A DNA stretch of 64,000 nucleotides from JBMNQH01 sp050944035 (GTDB lineage Bacteria; Bacillota; Clostridia; Oscillospirales; Oscillospiraceae). Location of the stretch: assembly GCA_050944035.1 (NCBI GenBank), contig JBMNQH010000003.1, positions 1-64,000 on the forward strand, given 5' to 3'. How positions within the stretch are numbered: position 1 is the stretch's first letter; every line of letters starts with the position of its first letter. Below the pieces are notes generated by a model. It was given only the letters and a program-made list of their open reading frames with translations. It made no database searches and was not told where the DNA came from. This document shows positions 17,797 through 25,251 of the stretch, piece by piece. Position numbers and translations under genes: made by a program.

Positions 17797-18525
17797 TTGA
17801 GTGCATGGCTTGATGACTTAAAAGCAAAATTTATCCTCAACTTCATAAAAGAAGAGCGCTGGAGATATCTCTGGAACGGCCTCGGTGTCACATTGGAAAT
17901 CACTTTTTTTGCACTTCTGATCGGCATCGTACTCGGTTGTATTATCGCAATTGTTCGCTCTACGCACGATAAAAATATCGTAACAATGCGTCGTGGTCCA
18001 GGCCGATTCTTCCTGATTTTATTTGACCGGATCTGCCGCGTATATTTGACCGTAATCCGCGGCACACCCGTTGTAGTACAGCTTCTGATTATGTACTACG
18101 TCGTATTTGCCGTTTCCAAGAACAAAATTATGATTGCCTGTCTCTCCTTTGGTATCAACTCCGGTGCTTATGTTGCAGAGATCATCCGAAGCGGCATCAT
18201 GTCCATCGACAACGGCCAGTTCGAGGCCGGCCGCAGTCTGGGATTCAACTATGTACAGACCATGATCTATATCATCTCCCCGCAGGCACTCAAAAACGTC
18301 CTGCCGGCGCTGGCAAATGAATTCATCGTTCTGTTGAAAGAAACTTCCGTTGCGGGTTATGTGGCGTTGCAGGATATCACAAAGGGCGCCTATATTATCA
18401 TCGGCCGTACATATTCTCCTTTTATGCCCCTGATCGCCACCGCACTGGTATACCTGGTTCTTGTTATGTTCTTTACCAAACTTGTCAACCTGCTTGAAAG
18501 GAGGCTGAGAAACAGTGACCACTAA
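17797..18525 (+). CDS. Amino-acid ABC transporter permease
   Basis: The membrane channel of the polar amino-acid transporter. The 242-aa protein belongs to the HisM/GlnP permease family, with about five TM segments. It has the long cytoplasmic EAA-type loop: EAGRSLGFNYVQTMIYIISPQALKNVLP is read as EAGRSLG at about 147-153 followed by the PQA turn. The start is TTG behind AAAGGAGG. The end overlaps the ATPase gene by 11 bp. Confidence 0.94.
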   Translation: MSAWLDDLKAKFILNFIKEERWRYLWNGLGVTLEITFFALLIGIVLGCIIAIVRSTHDKNIVTMRRGPGRFFLILFDRICRVYLTVIRGTPVVVQLLIMYYVVFAVSKNKIMIACLSFGINSGAYVAEIIRSGIMSIDNGQFEAGRSLGFNYVQTMIYIISPQALKNVLPALANEFIVLLKETSVAGYVALQDITKGAYIIIGRTYSPFMPLIATALVYLVLVMFFTKLVNLLERRLRNSDH

Positions 18526-19264
18526 TCAAGAAACCCTCATTTCGGTACAGGATTTGCAAAAACACTTCAAGGGCGGCGAAATCAAAGCCTTGGACGGGAT
18601 CTGCACTGAAATCAAAAAGGGAGAAGTCGTTGTTGTCATCGGCCCTTCCGGCAGCGGAAAATCCACATTTCTGCGTTGTCTGAATCTCCTGGAAGTTCCG
18701 ACCGGCGGACAGATTATTTTTGAAGGTACCGATATTACAGATCCCAAATCCAACATCAATGTTCACCGTCAAAAGATGGGGATGGTGTTTCAGCATTTCT
18801 ATCTGTTTCCCAATATGACCGTCCTGAAAAATATGACGCTGGCACCCATCAAACTCCTGAAAAAATCCAAAAAGGAAGCGGAAGAAAAAGCCATGGAATT
18901 GCTTCGGCGTGTTGGACTGGAAGACCGTGCAAACGCCTATCCCAGCCAGCTTTCCGGTGGACAAAAGCAACGAATTGCCATCGTCCGTGCCCTGTGTATG
19001 GAGCCTCAGGTCATGTTGTTTGATGAGCCCACTTCCGCACTCGATCCGGAAATGGTCGGCGAGGTACTGGAAGTTATGAAGCAGCTTGCAGACGAGGGTA
19101 TGACCATGGTCGTTGTCACTCATGAAATGGGGTTTGCCCGCGAAGTCGGCTCCCGTATTATGTTCATGGACTGCGGAAAACTTGTGGAGGAAAACACCCC
19201 CGAAGCGCTGTTTGCCAATCCACAGAGCGAGCGTCTCAAGCAATTTTTTGCAAAGGTTCTTTGA
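18515..19264 (+). CDS. Amino-acid ABC transporter ATP-binding protein
   Basis: The ATPase that powers the transporter. The 249-aa protein has Walker A GPSGSGKST near 44-52, the Q-loop region MVFQHFYLFPNMTVLKN, signature LSGGQKQRIAIVRAL, Walker B VMLFDEPTSALDPE and the H-loop THEMGFARE. It matches the GlnQ/HisP class. The start is GTG inside the permease 3' end behind GAAAGGAGG, which indicates coupled translation. Confidence 0.96.
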   Translation: MTTNQETLISVQDLQKHFKGGEIKALDGICTEIKKGEVVVVIGPSGSGKSTFLRCLNLLEVPTGGQIIFEGTDITDPKSNINVHRQKMGMVFQHFYLFPNMTVLKNMTLAPIKLLKKSKKEAEEKAMELLRRVGLEDRANAYPSQLSGGQKQRIAIVRALCMEPQVMLFDEPTSALDPEMVGEVLEVMKQLADEGMTMVVVTHEMGFAREVGSRIMFMDCGKLVEENTPEALFANPQSERLKQFFAKVL

Positions 19265-19280
19265 TCTGTTTTCTGTTTTG

Positions 19281-19320
19281 ATCCGTCAGTGGTTTCTACC
19301 ACTGACGGATTGTTATTTTT
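19281..19320 (+). terminator. Terminator of the amino-acid transporter operon
   Basis: A perfect 12-bp stem ATCCGTCAGTGG/CCACTGACGGAT with a 6-nt loop, then TGTTATTTTT. Confidence 0.9.
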
Positions 19321-19434
19321 ACAATGAACTCTCGTCTAAAAAATTCCCCGCTCCACGTAGCAGACCGATCAAAATTATGGTATCATTTTAGTAAGTCAGA
19401 AGCACAAATAAAAATCTGAAAAGGATATTTTATT

Positions 19435-19932
19435 ATGAAGAAGATTCCCTATCTCGTCATAGCACTCCTGATTATAACCGGCCTGTCCGCCTGTACAAAG
19501 CATACGGTGAACACCGCACCTCCTTCTGCTGCAAGCCAAACCAAAGAATGGACGAGGGAAGATGTCATTGCATTATTCCAAAGTCATAGAGATTGTCCGA
19601 ATTATGTGGTAACAGACTGCGTTTTAACTCCCGATTCCGCGTACGGATTGATTGGAGTTATACAGTATACAGATGAAAACGGAAATCCATGCAATCTGGC
19701 ATTTGTTGAGGAGGACGGGTTCTATCACCCAGTAGGACTTGATGCCTACAACGGCTCTGTGATTGCAGATGACAGTACACTCACTTATATGGGAAATGGA
19801 ACGGTGACGCTGACACTGATGCGAAAAAACAATGGCGATCGTTACGATTACACAATGAAATACTCCAAGGATGGTAATGGCGTAACATTCACAGCGGAAG
19901 ATCATCTGCGAAATGAATACAAAGCCAGATAG
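19435..19932 (+). CDS. Small lipoprotein of unknown function
   Basis: A 165-aa protein with a clear lipoprotein signal (MKKIPYLVIALLIITGLSAC, Cys20). The mature part of about 145 residues is polar and rich in beta-prone segments, and I cannot assign it to a family. It has its own start with AAAAGGAT upstream. It lies between the amino-acid transporter terminator and the CBS-domain gene, so it is probably monocistronic. No function is proposed. Confidence 0.75.
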   Translation: MKKIPYLVIALLIITGLSACTKHTVNTAPPSAASQTKEWTREDVIALFQSHRDCPNYVVTDCVLTPDSAYGLIGVIQYTDENGNPCNLAFVEEDGFYHPVGLDAYNGSVIADDSTLTYMGNGTVTLTLMRKNNGDRYDYTMKYSKDGNGVTFTAEDHLRNEYKAR

Positions 19933-19998
19933 AATAAAAATCTATTTTCGATCGCATCAAAGCGCTATTCTTTAGATGTAAATTTTCTTTGACCTTAG

Positions 19999-20027
19999 TG
20001 GACAAATATGGCGATACAAGTTATACT
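19999..20027 (+). promoter_or_regulatory. Promoter of the CBS-pair gene
   Basis: TGGACA (19999-20004), a 17-nt spacer and TATACT (20022-20027), about 60 bp before the ATG. Confidence 0.65.
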
Positions 20028-20086
20028 GATACCCGGTGGTATGAAATGGCTGTTATAGTACGGCAGTTTGCCACTAAGGAGGACTT

Positions 20087-20518
20087 ATGAACGTTGCATT
20101 TTTTCTCACACCAAAGGTCAATACAGTCTATCTATACGATGATTCCACACTCCGCCAGGGCTTGGAAAAGCTCCATCACCATGGCTATACTGCAGTTCCG
20201 GTGATTACACGGGACGGTAAATATGTTGGAACCGTCAGCGAAGGGGACTTTCTTTGGTATCTTGTGGAACGTTGCCAGGGAAAACTGTGTAAAGTTACCC
20301 CCCGCAGCATGGAAAACAAGCTGATTCGTGACGTACTGAACATTGACCGGAATCCGCCGGTAGATATCGCAGCCACGATGGACATGCTCTTTACGCGTGC
20401 AACGCAGCAGAACTTCATTCCGGTCATTGACGACGCCGGTTCCTTTATCGGTATCGTGACGCGCCGCAATGTGCTGCGCTATATTGCACAGCAGGCCAAA
20501 GCACAGCAGCTCGCATAA
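20087..20518 (+). CDS. Stand-alone CBS-pair protein
   Basis: A 143-aa cytoplasmic protein made of two CBS motifs: about 8-60 (TLRQGLEKLHHHGYTAVPVITRDGKYVGTVS is the core, seen as GYTAVPVI and YVGTVSEGD) and about 75-135 (NFIPVIDDAGSFIGIVTRR). CBS pairs bind adenosine nucleotides. Stand-alone pairs of this size in Firmicutes (CbpB/DarB) sense c-di-AMP, and a c-di-AMP phosphodiesterase is encoded at 12.3-14.3 kb; the link is inference. The start is ATG behind AAGGAGGAC. Confidence 0.85.
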   Translation: MNVAFFLTPKVNTVYLYDDSTLRQGLEKLHHHGYTAVPVITRDGKYVGTVSEGDFLWYLVERCQGKLCKVTPRSMENKLIRDVLNIDRNPPVDIAATMDMLFTRATQQNFIPVIDDAGSFIGIVTRRNVLRYIAQQAKAQQLA

Positions 20519-20545
20519 CCCACAAAAAGAAATCAGAAAAACGAT

Positions 20546-20580
20546 ATGGCAGCATGAAAAATCATGCTGCCATCTTTTTA
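20546..20580 (+). terminator. Terminator of the CBS-pair gene
   Basis: A 12-bp perfect stem ATGGCAGCATGA/TCATGCTGCCAT with a 4-nt loop, followed by CTTTTTA. Confidence 0.9.
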
Positions 20581-20610
20581 TTCCATCTTCGCATTTGTAC
20601 ATTGAGTTTC

Positions 20611-20648
20611 AAAACAAAAAACAGGAGAGTTTCTAAAACTCTCCTGTT
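20611..20648 (-). terminator. Terminator of tRNA-Pro
   Basis: A 13-bp perfect stem AACAGGAGAGTTT/AAACTCTCCTGTT (20648-20620) with a 3-nt loop; TTTTTTGTTTT follows on the reverse strand. The first arm begins at the CCA end of the tRNA. Confidence 0.9.
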
Positions 20649-20725
20649 GGTCCGAGTGACTAGACTTGAACTAGCGGCCTCCTGAACCCCATTCAGGCGC
20701 GATACCAAACTTCGCCACACCCGGA
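20648..20725 (-). tRNA. tRNA-Pro (anticodon GGG)
   Basis: A 78-nt tRNA with encoded CCA. The acceptor TCCGGGT pairs with ACTCGGA, the anticodon stem is CCTGA/TCAGG with loop ATGGGGT (anticodon GGG), and the T-arm is CTAG-TTCAAGT-CTAG. The only tRNA gene in the window. A promoter TTGCAA (20783-20778), 17 nt, TAGTAT (20760-20755) precedes it. Confidence 0.94.
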
Positions 20726-20754
20726 AATTATGTTATACACCTTAGTGCTTAGTT

Positions 20755-20783
20755 ATACTATCATAGAACTTTTTAAATTGCAA
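20755..20783 (-). promoter_or_regulatory. Promoter of tRNA-Pro
   Basis: TTGCAA, a 17-nt spacer and TAGTAT on the reverse strand, about 30 bp before the mature tRNA. The nearby hairpin at 20811-20838 (GTTCCCCCAG/CTGGGGGAAC) lies after the propeller gene, but an A-run rather than a T-run follows it on the coding strand. Confidence 0.55.
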
Positions 20784-20850
20784 TAGTTTTTTTCAAAATT
20801 TTAATTTTTTGTTCCCCCAGTTTGAAATCTGGGGGAACCTGCGCAGTTTC

Positions 20851-22560
20851 TTACTGCAACGTGATGCCAAAAATCTTCTGGTCGCGCGTACCAACCACAA
20901 CCGTATTGCCGTAAACCACCGGAGAGGCTTCCAGATGCCCTTCCAAACTGATGGTGTCCAGCTTTTCGCCAGTCCGCCCGTCAAGCAGGTGCACATAACC
21001 GAGGAACGTGGTATAAATCACATAGCCGTCGCCGGCTTCGTCATAGACCACAACAGGAGAGCTCCAACTATAGTCAGTAGGCGTCTCCAGCTCCCAGACC
21101 GTTTCACCGGTTTCCTTATCCAAGGCTGCCAGAACGCCGCCACCCGTACTGTTGGTGGTTTTGGCCACCGGCACGAAAATCAGATCACCCAGATTGTTCT
21201 TTCCAATTGCAAGCGTACCCTGTACGCCGCCGGAAACCCCGGCCGCCGTATAACAGGTATAGTCCGTCTGCCAGACGATTTCGCCAGTCTCAGCATCCAG
21301 CTTCCAAACCGGGATCGTCGCGCTCTCATATTCGCCGGCGCGCCAGCCGCCATGGAACGACGTACTCATATAAAGATAGGGGTGGCCGTCCTCCAGCTCC
21401 AGTACCGGGGAACAGTTCGTATCATCCAGAACATCTTGTACCCAGACCACATCCAGCGTCTTGAGATCCAGACACATCATATGCCCACCGTTGTCCGCAA
21501 CAAACAGATTCCCCTTCCATATAACCGCACTGTCCTCCATACCCAGCCAATAGGATTCCGTGCTGCTTCGATTGCCTTCATAACGCCACTTGATCACCGG
21601 ATCGGGATCAATCGAAAGCGTTCCCTTTTCTACATCATAGTTCGTGTTGAGCTTCATAATGTACAGCACGCCGTTTTCGCCCGGATAAATCAACTGGTCC
21701 GTCTCCACATCGACCAGCGGAGAACTGTCAAAATAGGACAGTTCCCGCAGAGCAAAACTGTCCTCTGCACCAAATTCATACAAGATGCTGCCGTCAATCA
21801 AACTGATGATAAATGCATGGGCGTCGCCCGCATAGCTGTCATACCCCGCACCGACATACAGAATCGGATACCCCCGCGGGTCCAGCGAACCGCTGCCCTT
21901 GAACGTATAACCCACATTGATCGGGTCGCGGGTATGCTTGCCGGTCTCCAGATCCAGGAAATAGACTCTGCCGTCCATCGTGGCATAAATGACCTCAACC
22001 AGACCGTCCTTTTCCTTCGCGGAATCATACAGATTCATATTCTTCCGGGTTTCTTCCGACCACTGGATCACCAGTGCCTGACCGGTCCAGCCACTGCCGG
22101 TCCAGACCGCGCCGTCCGGGGCGCCCAGCGAATCGGTTCCCGACTCCCAACGCGCACCAAACGATTTTTCTTCCATGGTCACAGTGCCATAGGCCGCGGT
22201 ATCGCGGAAGTTGTTGCCGCGGAAGGTCAAAATACCCGCCTGCTCCGTGTAAACCGCACCTTCCTGAAAAGCAATGGCATCTTCCGCCTCATACTTGTCT
22301 ACAATTTCATCATTGACAGAGACCGCTGTACTGCGCAGAAAATTCTCCGGCTTCGTGCTGTCCACCGCGTGAGGCGTTTCCGCCTTCTCCGGCGCATCTA
22401 CGCCGCCTGTCGTGCTGACACTGGCATCGTCTGAAGTGCCGGTTTTCGCATCCGTGGACGCAAAAATGCGCAGACCAATCACAACCAGCAGGGCCACAGC
22501 CAGTACACCGGCTGTTACAAGGGGGACAAGTTGCTGTTTTCTCTTTTTTGTTTGATTCAT
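20851..22560 (-). CDS. Membrane-anchored PQQ-like beta-propeller protein
   Basis: A 569-aa protein with one N-terminal TM anchor (about 11-33), a low-complexity Ser/Thr/Asp linker (36-75) and a large extracytoplasmic eight-bladed-type PQQ/BamB-like propeller. Repeated blades of the form 'YFLDLETGK', 'ALDKETGETVWELETP' and 'HLLDGRTGEKLDTISL' show the fold. No cofactor ligands or enzyme domain are visible, so a scaffold or binding role at the cell surface is likeliest. A promoter and a 17-bp palindrome precede it. It is flanked by terminators and is probably monocistronic. Confidence 0.85.
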   Translation of the reverse strand: MNQTKKRKQQLVPLVTAGVLAVALLVVIGLRIFASTDAKTGTSDDASVSTTGGVDAPEKAETPHAVDSTKPENFLRSTAVSVNDEIVDKYEAEDAIAFQEGAVYTEQAGILTFRGNNFRDTAAYGTVTMEEKSFGARWESGTDSLGAPDGAVWTGSGWTGQALVIQWSEETRKNMNLYDSAKEKDGLVEVIYATMDGRVYFLDLETGKHTRDPINVGYTFKGSGSLDPRGYPILYVGAGYDSYAGDAHAFIISLIDGSILYEFGAEDSFALRELSYFDSSPLVDVETDQLIYPGENGVLYIMKLNTNYDVEKGTLSIDPDPVIKWRYEGNRSSTESYWLGMEDSAVIWKGNLFVADNGGHMMCLDLKTLDVVWVQDVLDDTNCSPVLELEDGHPYLYMSTSFHGGWRAGEYESATIPVWKLDAETGEIVWQTDYTCYTAAGVSGGVQGTLAIGKNNLGDLIFVPVAKTTNSTGGGVLAALDKETGETVWELETPTDYSWSSPVVVYDEAGDGYVIYTTFLGYVHLLDGRTGEKLDTISLEGHLEASPVVYGNTVVVGTRDQKIFGITLQ

Positions 22561-22575
22561 CTGTTTCTCTCCTAT

Positions 22576-22637
22576 GCGGTACCGGGTACCGCTTACAATC
22601 TCCCTATTACTATACGAACTCTTTTCGATAAAATCAA
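22576..22637 (-). promoter_or_regulatory. Promoter and palindrome upstream of the propeller gene
   Basis: TTGATT (22637-22632), a 17-nt spacer and TATAGT (22614-22609) on the reverse strand. A palindrome GCGGTACC-C-GGTACCGC (22592-22576) lies about 10-30 nt downstream of the predicted start. It could be an operator or a 5'-UTR hairpin just before the ribosome site. Confidence 0.55.
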
Positions 22638-22678
22638 CCGGGAATCCACAGATTCTTCACTTTTCCGCCGTATCGCGG

Positions 22679-22716
22679 AAAAAACACGGACAAGATTGGT
22701 CTTGTCCGTGTTTTTT
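22679..22716 (-). terminator. Terminator of the gene at 22.7-23.4 kb
   Basis: A perfect 17-bp stem (AAAAAACACGGACAAGA and its complement) with a 4-nt loop; T-runs are present on both strands, so it can work in both directions. Confidence 0.9.
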
Positions 22717-22727
22717 CTCATGCCTTT

Positions 22728-23357
22728 TCAATCAAAGAACGGCCGCGACGGGTCTCTCCGTCTCTGCCGCTTTTCCCGTTCGCTGAGCCAGACTGCATCA
22801 AAGTCCAGACTGCGCAGGGCGTCGTTGTATGCCATAAACAGCTTTTCCCGCAGAACGGCATTGGTCGCCAGATCCAGAAGATACTGCTTCCAGCTATACT
22901 GCTCTCCTTTCTTTTTGACCAGCTGCGCATGGTGCGCCTTCTCTGCCTGCCGCAAAAAACCGCTGATGACCATTCGGCCTTCCCGCTCTGAAAAAATCCG
23001 GCAGGCCGTCAACATGTCATCCTTCATGCCTTCCATCCCGGCAATCGCCGAATCGTCCACGTCCTCTTCATCAATACAGAATCGGGTTCCGATTGGAAGA
23101 TCAAAATCCACCTGGTCAAAATCGAAGGCAAACAGAACGTCGTGAATGCTTTCCTTAATCAGCTTCCGTAGTTTCTGCTCTTTCTGCAACATCAGAAGAT
23201 AGGTGTCCCAGTCAAAGGACGGGTTTTGAAACTGCGGGTTCTGAAACTTCCGTTTACACATCCGATAGGCAGCGAGTTGGGCTTTATAGGTCAGATAGCC
23301 GACAAGGAAATTTCCGTACTGGATAGGATCCAGTTCCTCTCCATCTCTGTTTTTCAT
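22728..23357 (-). CDS. Hypothetical protein, family not recognised
   Basis: A 209-aa, strongly charged, mostly helical protein with no signal peptide or membrane segment. It has a short internal repeat (FQNPQFQNPSF near 38-48), an acidic patch (CIDEEDVDDSA near 92-102), and a basic C-terminus (EREKRQRRRDPSRP). I recognise no catalytic motif. The start is ATG behind AAAGGAATGG. It is divergent from the neighbouring XRE gene and followed by its own terminator. No function is proposed. Confidence 0.7.
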   Translation of the reverse strand: MKNRDGEELDPIQYGNFLVGYLTYKAQLAAYRMCKRKFQNPQFQNPSFDWDTYLLMLQKEQKLRKLIKESIHDVLFAFDFDQVDFDLPIGTRFCIDEEDVDDSAIAGMEGMKDDMLTACRIFSEREGRMVISGFLRQAEKAHHAQLVKKKGEQYSWKQYLLDLATNAVLREKLFMAYNDALRSLDFDAVWLSEREKRQRRRDPSRPFFD

Positions 23358-23516
23358 TGTCCATTCCTTTCGATTGTATTGGTTCTAAACAGGAAAATAT
23401 CTATTTTTACAAATAAACTTAGTCTGCAACCGTATTCTACGGTCATAGATTATTCTCATTTTATCTGGTTGTTGGTAACATTATGTCGTAACAGCAACTT
23501 AAAAAGGAGTAATATT

Positions 23517-23753
23517 GTGTCACCCCAATATCCACAGAAATATAAACTCTTTGGTTTTAAAGTAGCCTATTACCGAAAAAAGGCAAATTTCACGCAGGAA
23601 GCATTTGCGGAGGCAATCGGAAAAAGCACCAATTTTATTGCACAGATTGAGGCTCCTTCCATATCATGCGGCGCAAGTTTAGGAACGATATTCAAAATGG
23701 CAGACGTTCTCGAAATTCCTGTTTCAAAATTATTTGAATTTGAGGATGACTAA
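23517..23753 (+). CDS. XRE-family (HTH_3) small regulator A
   Basis: A 78-aa Cro/CI-like DNA-binding protein. The helix-turn-helix is NFTQEAFAEAIGKSTNFIAQIE, seen as FTQEAFAEAIG (about 25-35) and STNFIAQIE, then LGTIFKMADVLEIPVSKLFEF. The start is GTG 23517, supported by AAAAAGGAG; a longer in-frame reading to 23226 has no ribosome site. It is convergent with a close paralogue (23766-23996). A small palindrome ACCGTA-TTC-TACGGT (23429-23443) upstream might be its operator. Confidence 0.85.
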   Translation: MSPQYPQKYKLFGFKVAYYRKKANFTQEAFAEAIGKSTNFIAQIEAPSISCGASLGTIFKMADVLEIPVSKLFEFEDD

Positions 23754-23765
23754 AATTTTCCTCGT

Positions 23766-23996
23766 TCAATCGTCAGCTAGAAATTTGGCAGGTGGGAGAT
23801 CCAAGACGTCGGCCATTTTAAACAGGGTTTCCAGCGAAACACCCATCGTTGTACCTGGCCCTTTGACCTGTGCTACAAAATTTACACTTTTGTTGATTCG
23901 TTCTGCAAACGTTTCCTGTGTATATCCAGCTTTCTTCCGATAATACGCAATCTTCAAGCCAAGCACTCTATAGCGTTCTGGATACTCGGTCTGCAT
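23766..23996 (-). CDS. XRE-family (HTH_3) small regulator B
   Basis: A 76-aa Cro/CI-like protein. It shares the core pattern LK(I/V)AYYRKKA-TQE-FAE-I-KS-NF-AQ and FKMADVL with regulator A, so the two are paralogues placed tail to tail, 12 bp apart. The start is ATG 23996 (MQTEYPERYRVLGLK) with GGTGAGG upstream; the 12 extra codons to 24032 are less likely. The target is unknown. Confidence 0.85.
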   Translation of the reverse strand: MQTEYPERYRVLGLKIAYYRKKAGYTQETFAERINKSVNFVAQVKGPGTTMGVSLETLFKMADVLDLPPAKFLADD

Positions 23997-24104
23997 ATCC
24001 TCACCACCCTTTATCCAATAAAATGGTAGCAAGGAACGCCATGTTTTAAAATTGAGTGGAACCAGAGAATCTTTTAGTAAAACTAAAGAATTTTTTCTAT
24101 TGAT

Positions 24105-24148
24105 AAAAAAGCAGGCGGTACTGTGGTTACAGTACCGCCTACTTTTTT
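24105..24148. terminator. Terminator of the rhomboid-like gene (bidirectional form)
   Basis: A 14-bp stem with one mismatch (GCAGGCGGTACTGT / ACAGTACCGCCTAC) and a 4-nt loop, an A-run before it and a T-run after it. It mainly serves the leftward gene that ends at 24190. Confidence 0.88.
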
Positions 24149-24189
24149 CGTTTTATCAGAAAATAAGGAAGAAAATTGCTGTATGCGTC

Positions 24190-25035
24190 TTATTCCGTAA
24201 AGTGAATGTGGTTGTTGATATGATCTTCACAGAAGCAGTGATAGCCCTGACAACGGGAACAATAGCGGAATTCCAGATTGGGGTAGTCCGTATCGGTTCT
24301 GCCGCAGACTGCGCATTTTTTGCTATAGGATCGGTTGCGTGTTTCCCGGTTGATGCGGTCCCGCTCCCGCCGGAAGTTTGTGGCTGTTTTGCTCTGACTT
24401 CTGCGGTGCAGATGGGAGTACCGCATGATGTCCTCCCAGCAGAAAAACACAAAGTTCAGTACGGCGACCACGGGCAGCAGGTTGATGGGGAAGCGCAGCT
24501 GGATCACGGCAAACGCAAAGAACACGGCGTCAACAATGGCCAGCCATTTGATCTTGATCGGGATAATGAAGAACAACAACACGATCTGATCCGGGTACAG
24601 GATGGCGAAAGAGAAGAACATGGAAAGGTTGATATACGTTGCACTCACGGAGATATTGGTATGAAATGCAAAGTATGCGAGGAAACCATACAGAATGGTG
24701 AGTACCACACCGGTGATATAGTACAGCGTAAAGCGGGCGGTACCCCAGTTCCGTTCCAGTGTTGAACCGATAAAATAGGAAAAATACAGGGCGATAATGG
24801 TCCAGAAACCATTGCTGTCCGGGATGATGATAAAAGTCACAAGCCGCCAGATTTGCCCGTGCAGAATGTGATAGGGGCTGAACAACAACAATTGATAAAG
24901 CGTGCCGCTTCTGTCCATCGAAGTAAACAGCCAGACAGCGGCGTTGGCAAGGACGATAAACAGCATCAGATTTGGAACGCCAAAACGCGGATGGGTCACG
25001 CAGAAGCGGTCAATCCGGCGTGTCAGTTTTTTCAT
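24190..25035 (-). CDS. Rhomboid-like membrane protein with C-terminal zinc-finger, no catalytic serine motif
   Basis: A 281-aa protein with six or so TM segments (about 22-205) in a rhomboid arrangement: HILHGQIWRLVTFIII (the HxxxxxWR(L) element after TM1), an FIGSTLERNWGTARFTLYY element (E-x-x-W-G-T), and a later 'YPD' turn. The GxSG motif that holds the nucleophile is absent; the matching place reads ISVSATYINLS. The C-terminus (about 239-281) is a Cys/His-rich zinc-binding module with CAVCG, CSRCQGYHCFC and HINNH. This suggests a pseudo-protease that binds transmembrane clients. The start is ATG behind GGAGG. Confidence 0.75.
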   Translation of the reverse strand: MKKLTRRIDRFCVTHPRFGVPNLMLFIVLANAAVWLFTSMDRSGTLYQLLLFSPYHILHGQIWRLVTFIIIPDSNGFWTIIALYFSYFIGSTLERNWGTARFTLYYITGVVLTILYGFLAYFAFHTNISVSATYINLSMFFSFAILYPDQIVLLFFIIPIKIKWLAIVDAVFFAFAVIQLRFPINLLPVVAVLNFVFFCWEDIMRYSHLHRRSQSKTATNFRRERDRINRETRNRSYSKKCAVCGRTDTDYPNLEFRYCSRCQGYHCFCEDHINNHIHFTE

Positions 25036-25074
25036 AGGGGTCCTCCTTTTCAGAGCAGGGAAGCATTTTCATAG

Positions 25075-25103
25075 ATCATATCCTTTTTCTTAACTCCTGT
25101 CTA
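25075..25103 (-). promoter_or_regulatory. Promoter of the rhomboid-like gene
   Basis: TAGACA (25103-25098), a 17-nt spacer and TATGAT (25080-25075) on the reverse strand, about 40 bp before the start codon. Confidence 0.65.
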
Positions 25104-25251
25104 TGAAAATTTTGTAAATTCCAAAGATATTCCTGCTTTTTTTCAATTTATTCCGAATTTACGCTTTATGTTGCGGAACGAGTGTGGTATGATATTTTTG
25201 TTTTCGTATGCCATTAGTATACCAGCAATTAGAATAGGAGCAAAGAATATT

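Noticed and set aside
20811..20838. Hairpin GTTCCCCCAG/CTGGGGGAAC as a terminator of the propeller gene
   Set aside because: On the coding strand it is followed by an A-run, not a T-run, so it was not called a Rho-independent terminator.
25036..25251. A SAM riboswitch upstream of metK
   Set aside because: No S-box or other SAM aptamer blocks, and no terminator, are visible; only a weak promoter is seen.
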